From NCBI GenBank assembly GCA_964444375.1, contig CAYUGX010000051.1, positions 1 through 19,404 of the forward strand: a DNA stretch of 19,404 nt, read 5' to 3'. Below are positions 17,701 to 19,404 of the stretch, one piece after another (the stretch's first letter is position 1; each line of letters opens with the position of its first letter). The notes beneath the pieces were generated by a model that saw nothing but the letters and a program-made list of their open reading frames with translations, was not told where the DNA came from and ran no database searches. The translations under genes and the position numbers were made by a program. The stretch comes from JABHCC01 sp964444375. GTDB taxonomy: Bacteria; Bacteroidota; Bacteroidia; Bacteroidales; UBA12481.

Positions 17701-18146
17701 AGAAAGAATATGCCGATTTTAATTACCGCTTTGAGTTCCAGTTAACTCCTGGAGCAAATAATGGACTGGGAATTCGGACTCCACCTGAAGGGGATGCTGC
17801 ATATTTAGGCATGGAATTACAAATACTCGATAACACAGCACCCATTTATGCCAATTTGCAACCCTATCAGTACCATGGATCGGTTTATGGTGTAATACCA
17901 GCCAAACGAGGCTTCCTGAAACCCGTTGGAGAATGGAACGAAGAGGAAGTCATTGTTCAAGGTACCCGGATTAAAATCATTCTTAATGGAAATGTCATTG
18001 TTGATGGTGACATTGCAGAGGCCCGCGATAATGGAACTCTTGATCATCGCGATCATCCAGGTCTTAAAAATGACAAGGGACATATTGGATTCCTGGGACA
18101 CGGTTCTGTTGTGAAATTCCGGAATATCCGAGTTAAGGAACTGTAA
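14760..18146 (+). CDS. Exported HEAT-repeat protein with two C-terminal DUF1080 (3-keto-disaccharide hydrolase) domains
   Basis: An 1128-residue protein with a Sec signal peptide (1-23, cleavage after GNA; no lipobox, since C15 follows ALL). Residues about 24-720 are alpha-helical HEAT/armadillo-like repeats, for example units starting LPVIESGMYSDNEALRIASY and ISQAAYKALASVSGAEHI. Two PF06439 domains follow. The first, from 727 (FVSMFNGKDFTGW) to about 932, includes GDSGIYLRGTPQVQIWD and VVLENYWDRS. The second, from 940 (FISLFNGKNLDGW) to the end, includes NNGLGIRTPPEGDAAYLGME. PF06439 proteins are beta-sandwich enzymes, some of which cleave 3-keto glycosides. The preceding dehydrogenase could make the keto sugar, so a two-step glycoside-opening pathway is plausible. 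ATG 14763 is an equivalent start. No terminator follows; the his promoter begins 5 bases after the stop. Confidence 0.85.
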   Translation: MMKTIMKITLIALLCGLFIQGNAQDQRTLETKVADILTQMPTHDLKHRDRLMNDMIALGEDGLNQFIGMLAVPGTGEDTQVRFALSSLAMYVGQSGQEQGRALLSKVVEQALKGSADNEIKAFLLYHADFFAGQELVKVIAGFLPDERLNEPAVKTLVTIGTHNVTHVLMDALPSLSGSALTRAIYAIGELGDVHGATALKAYETDEGQRAAIVYAYANLGSAESYKFMINAAKESNYQYDPIGATPGLLTYAERLAKRGDLKLCENICKMLIKKCQAPGQSNYALAAISLLVDQQGYQAMDLLLKGMEHPDKKYREAILRYASQITDVGATREWMTVYDELVPPVQTELVAFLGQRGDRTALPVIESGMYSDNEALRIASYQALADLIGKDALVYILNRMAKGTDTEVDAMGELLKKLVGPRQMGMIAKHFTRQGEAGKVALLNLIAARESNEFFKLVRENTGSDTPAISQAAYKALASVSGAEHIRPLMSMLYMTKETDNLAEIQQAVIVSALAGQDNPAKPVLDAYSGATSKKERFMPIFPALGGKQSLETVAQAFEQGDAAMKKVSFEALTQWKDYSASSVLFDICKTGSKQYQEAAFRGYVRQVKSAPVPAEQKLLLLRKIAKQAKNTDQKKQLIKSLEGNKTFLTVVFLSQYLADKSVANEAGRAIATVALPPSGTLEGMYGDYVEEVLNKAKTVIAGEEADYVKANIQRWIEQMPDGDGFVSMFNGKDFTGWQGLVGNPISRAKMTEKELAKAQAEADAKVPENWTIADGEIRFTGSGYKNLCSIKEYGDFEMWVDWRINDRGDSGIYLRGTPQVQIWDTSRVEVGAQVGSGGLYNNQKHERNPLLVADNPINDWNTFYIKMVGENVTVYLNGQLVVNNVVLENYWDRSIPIFPTGPIELQAHGTDLAFRDVYVREIKSGEYNLSVSEQKEGFISLFNGKNLDGWIGNKTDYVVEDGVVVIRPKQGGHGNLYTEKEYADFNYRFEFQLTPGANNGLGIRTPPEGDAAYLGMELQILDNTAPIYANLQPYQYHGSVYGVIPAKRGFLKPVGEWNEEEVIVQGTRIKIILNGNVIVDGDIAEARDNGTLDHRDHPGLKNDKGHIGFLGHGSVVKFRNIRVKEL

Positions 18147-18151
18147 ATTGT

Positions 18152-18182
18152 TTTGGGCCTTACAGAAAATACCGTATAATTG
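18152..18182 (+). promoter_or_regulatory. Predicted promoter of the histidine operon
   Basis: TTTG at 18152-18155, 19 bases, then TATAATTG at 18175-18182, one mismatch to TAnnTTTG. Initiation near 18189 gives about 10 bases before the leader ATG at 18199. Confidence 0.65.
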
Positions 18183-18198
18183 CATTGAATTTCGAACA

Positions 18199-18270
18199 AT
18201 GAAAACAATGAATCTGCATATCAGCCTGCATCATCATCATAATAATGATGTGGGAGACCTATGCAGATAA
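18199..18270 (+). CDS. hisL: His operon leader peptide (histidine attenuation)
   Basis: A 23-codon open frame ending in TAA at 18268-18270. It reads MKTMNLHISLHHHH followed by NNDVGDLCR. Five of 23 codons are histidine, at codon 7 and at codons 11-14 consecutively (18229-18240), far above chance. All five are CAT, read by the GTG anticodon through wobble. The frame lies between a predicted promoter and a U-tract terminator just upstream of hisG, exactly where ribosome-mediated attenuation places its sensor peptide. A second in-frame ATG (18208) is an equally possible start. The peptide itself probably has no other function. The symbol is used by analogy with enterobacterial hisL; homology is not implied. 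Confidence 0.9.
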   Translation: MKTMNLHISLHHHHNNDVGDLCR

Positions 18271-18312
18271 GTAAGAATTTGATATAAATCAAAAAAGGCT
18301 TGCAACTCTGCA
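18213..18312 (+). promoter_or_regulatory. Attenuator: competing hairpins of the his leader
   Basis: TCTGCATA (18213-18220) pairs perfectly over 8 bp with TATGCAGA (18260-18267), enclosing the histidine codons. The same downstream strand, TGCAGA (18262-18267), can instead pair with TCTGCA (18307-18312), which is the loop and start of the 3' arm of the terminator. Inference: a ribosome stalled at the CAT run covers the first arm, freeing 18262-18267 to disrupt the terminator; without stalling, the first hairpin forms and the terminator folds. A small hairpin TTTGAT/ATCAAA (18278-18283/18288-18293) lies between. The antiterminator pairing is only 6 bp, so the details may differ. Confidence 0.75.
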
Positions 18313-18325
18313 AGCCTTTTTTTTT
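18291..18325 (+). terminator. His operon attenuator terminator
   Basis: GGCTTGCA (18297-18304) pairs with TGCAAGCC (18309-18316) over 8 perfect bp with a 4-base loop ACTC, extended by A-U pairs from the flanking A-run and T-run (T to 18325). It ends 15 bases before the hisG ATG, so it cannot belong to hisG. It may also stop transcripts arriving from the upstream two-gene unit, which has no terminator of its own. Confidence 0.93.
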
Positions 18326-18340
18326 GACATAAATGTTACC

Positions 18341-19198
18341 ATGGAGAAGCTAAAAATTGCAATTCAGAAATCAGGTCGACTCAGTGAGCGGTCGCTTGAG
18401 ATTATTAAGGAAGCCGGTATAAAGCTGACAAACGGCAAAAGGGACCTTCTCGCCCAGGCCGCTAGTTTTCCTGTGGAAATCTTGTATTTGCGTGACGACG
18501 ACATCCCGCAATACGTCGCAGATGGGGTGGCTGATGTTGGATTTGTTGGCGAAGATGTTTTCCGTGAGAAAGACAAAGACCTTCAAATCAGACTGCGACT
18601 AGGATTCAGCAAATGCCGCTTATCACTCGCCATTCCCAAATCAGCCGAGTATGAGGATTTGTCCTGGTTTCAAAACAAGAAGATCGCCACCTCCTTCCCA
18701 GGCATATTATCACAATACTTGAAAGAGAACAAGATCAATGCAGAGATCCACGAGATTAGTGGATCAGTAGAAATTGCCCCCGGTATTGGACTGGCCGATG
18801 GGATATGTGATCTGGTGAGTTCTGGTAGCACACTGGTGAGTAATCGATTGAAAGAAGTAGAGACTATCTTGTATTCCGAAGCAGTTATTGTTGCTAATAA
18901 GAATCTGAGTAAGTCTAAAATGGAAATTCTGAGTGATTTTATTTTCAGACTGAAGGCCGTTCTCGCTTCACGTGATAATAAATACATACTGTTGAATGCT
19001 CCAAATGAGCAGATAAAAAAAATCTGTGATATCTTACCGGGGATGAAAAGCCCAACGGTATTACCATTGGCAGAACCTGGGTGGAGCTCAATTCACTCAG
19101 TTGTTCAGGAAAAGCAGTTTTGGGAGATTATTGGTCAGCTTAAAAGTGCTGGAGCCCAGGGTATATTGGTTATTCCTATTGAAAAAATGATTCTATAG
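18341..19198 (+). CDS. hisG: ATP phosphoribosyltransferase, long form
   Basis: Catalyses the first step of histidine synthesis, joining ATP and PRPP to phosphoribosyl-ATP. The 285-residue length and the C-terminal ACT-like regulatory domain (about 213-285, ending QGILVIPIEKMIL) identify the long, histidine-inhibited form that does not need HisZ. The catalytic part has IQKSGRLSE (8-16), the DVGFVGEDV segment (65-73) and the PRPP-binding signature SGSVEIAPGIGLADGICDLV (140-159) followed by SSGSTL. The ATG lies 15 bases after the attenuator U-tract, without a Shine-Dalgarno. hisD follows after 4 bases. Confidence 0.97.
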   Translation: MEKLKIAIQKSGRLSERSLEIIKEAGIKLTNGKRDLLAQAASFPVEILYLRDDDIPQYVADGVADVGFVGEDVFREKDKDLQIRLRLGFSKCRLSLAIPKSAEYEDLSWFQNKKIATSFPGILSQYLKENKINAEIHEISGSVEIAPGIGLADGICDLVSSGSTLVSNRLKEVETILYSEAVIVANKNLSKSKMEILSDFIFRLKAVLASRDNKYILLNAPNEQIKKICDILPGMKSPTVLPLAEPGWSSIHSVVQEKQFWEIIGQLKSAGAQGILVIPIEKMIL

Positions 19199-19202
19199 TA
19201 TC

Positions 19203-19404
19203 ATGAAAACAATCAACAAACCATCACTTGACCAATGGACTGATTTGTGTTTGCGTCCAGTCAGCCAGGAAAAGAAACTCGAATCCTCGGTTCGTGAAAT
19301 AATGGGGCAAGTAAGAACTCAGGGTAAAATAGCCATCCAGGATTATTGCGAAAAGTATGATAAATATCGACCAGAGGCTCTTCAGGTGCCACTTGATGAG
19401 ATAA
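19203..19404 (+). CDS. hisD: Histidinol dehydrogenase, 5' part (cut by window edge)
   Basis: The frame opens at ATG 19203, 4 bases after the hisG stop, and stays open to the end of the window (67 codons). It begins MKTINKPSLDQWTDLCLRPV and contains VREIMGQVRTQGKIAIQDYC and EKYDKY, matching the N-terminal helices of HisD (VxxIxxxVRxxGDxAxxxYxxxFD). HisD oxidises histidinol to histidine in two NAD steps. The catalytic and zinc residues lie beyond the edge, so the call rests on this N-terminal pattern and on the usual hisG-hisD order. Confidence 0.88.
   Translation, partial: MKTINKPSLDQWTDLCLRPVSQEKKLESSVREIMGQVRTQGKIAIQDYCEKYDKYRPEALQVPLDEI

Noticed and set aside
18229..18250. CAT/AAT run as a microsatellite repeat
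   Set aside because: The run is four codons long and is explained by the histidine leader peptide; ATGATG downstream can pair with it, but this is short.

Overview
The window looks like a chromosomal segment of a member of the Bacteroidota, probably Cytophagia- or Saprospiria-like; I cannot place it more closely. The grounds are a PorQ gene of the type IX secretion system next to cmk, several promoters of the Bacteroidota form (TTTG, about 19 nt, TAnnTTTG), few Shine-Dalgarno sites, a type B ribosomal protein bL31, and a PF06439 (DUF1080) / Gfo-Idh-MocA pair typical of the phylum. No insertion sequence, phage gene or CRISPR array was seen. Most genes are housekeeping or ordinary accessory genes.

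Left part, minus strand (1-5730): tRNA-His(GTG), an intrinsic terminator, an EamA-family transporter (crossed by a 15-base N gap), porQ and cmk. These are followed by a second unit with its own promoter, pfkA and then priA, which is cut by the left edge. The transporter gene begins only 6 bases beyond the terminator U-tract, so the EamA-porQ-cmk unit may depend on readthrough from the tRNA-His promoter.

Middle, mostly plus strand (5743-12469): divergent promoters separate tRNA-His from a YghO-like double-GNAT protein. Next come rpmE2 (type B bL31), whose reading frame is broken near codon 16, a strong terminator, then lon overlapping a polysaccharide-flippase-like gene, and an AI-2E-family membrane protein. 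The last of these abuts, tail to tail, a minus-strand exported metallophosphoesterase of the ADP-ribose/CDP-alcohol diphosphatase type.

Right part, plus strand (13468-19404): a Tat-exported Gfo/Idh/MocA oxidoreductase and an 1128-residue exported protein (HEAT-like repeats plus two DUF1080 domains) look like a two-gene unit for 3-keto-sugar chemistry outside the cytoplasm. Directly after it begins the histidine operon: promoter, a 23-codon leader peptide with five CAT codons (four consecutive), competing RNA hairpins and a U-tract terminator, then hisG (long form) and the start of hisD. This leader is the best candidate for a regulatory system in the window: it reads as a classical ribosome-mediated histidine attenuator, and the tRNA-His that would be its sensor lies about 12.5 kb upstream.
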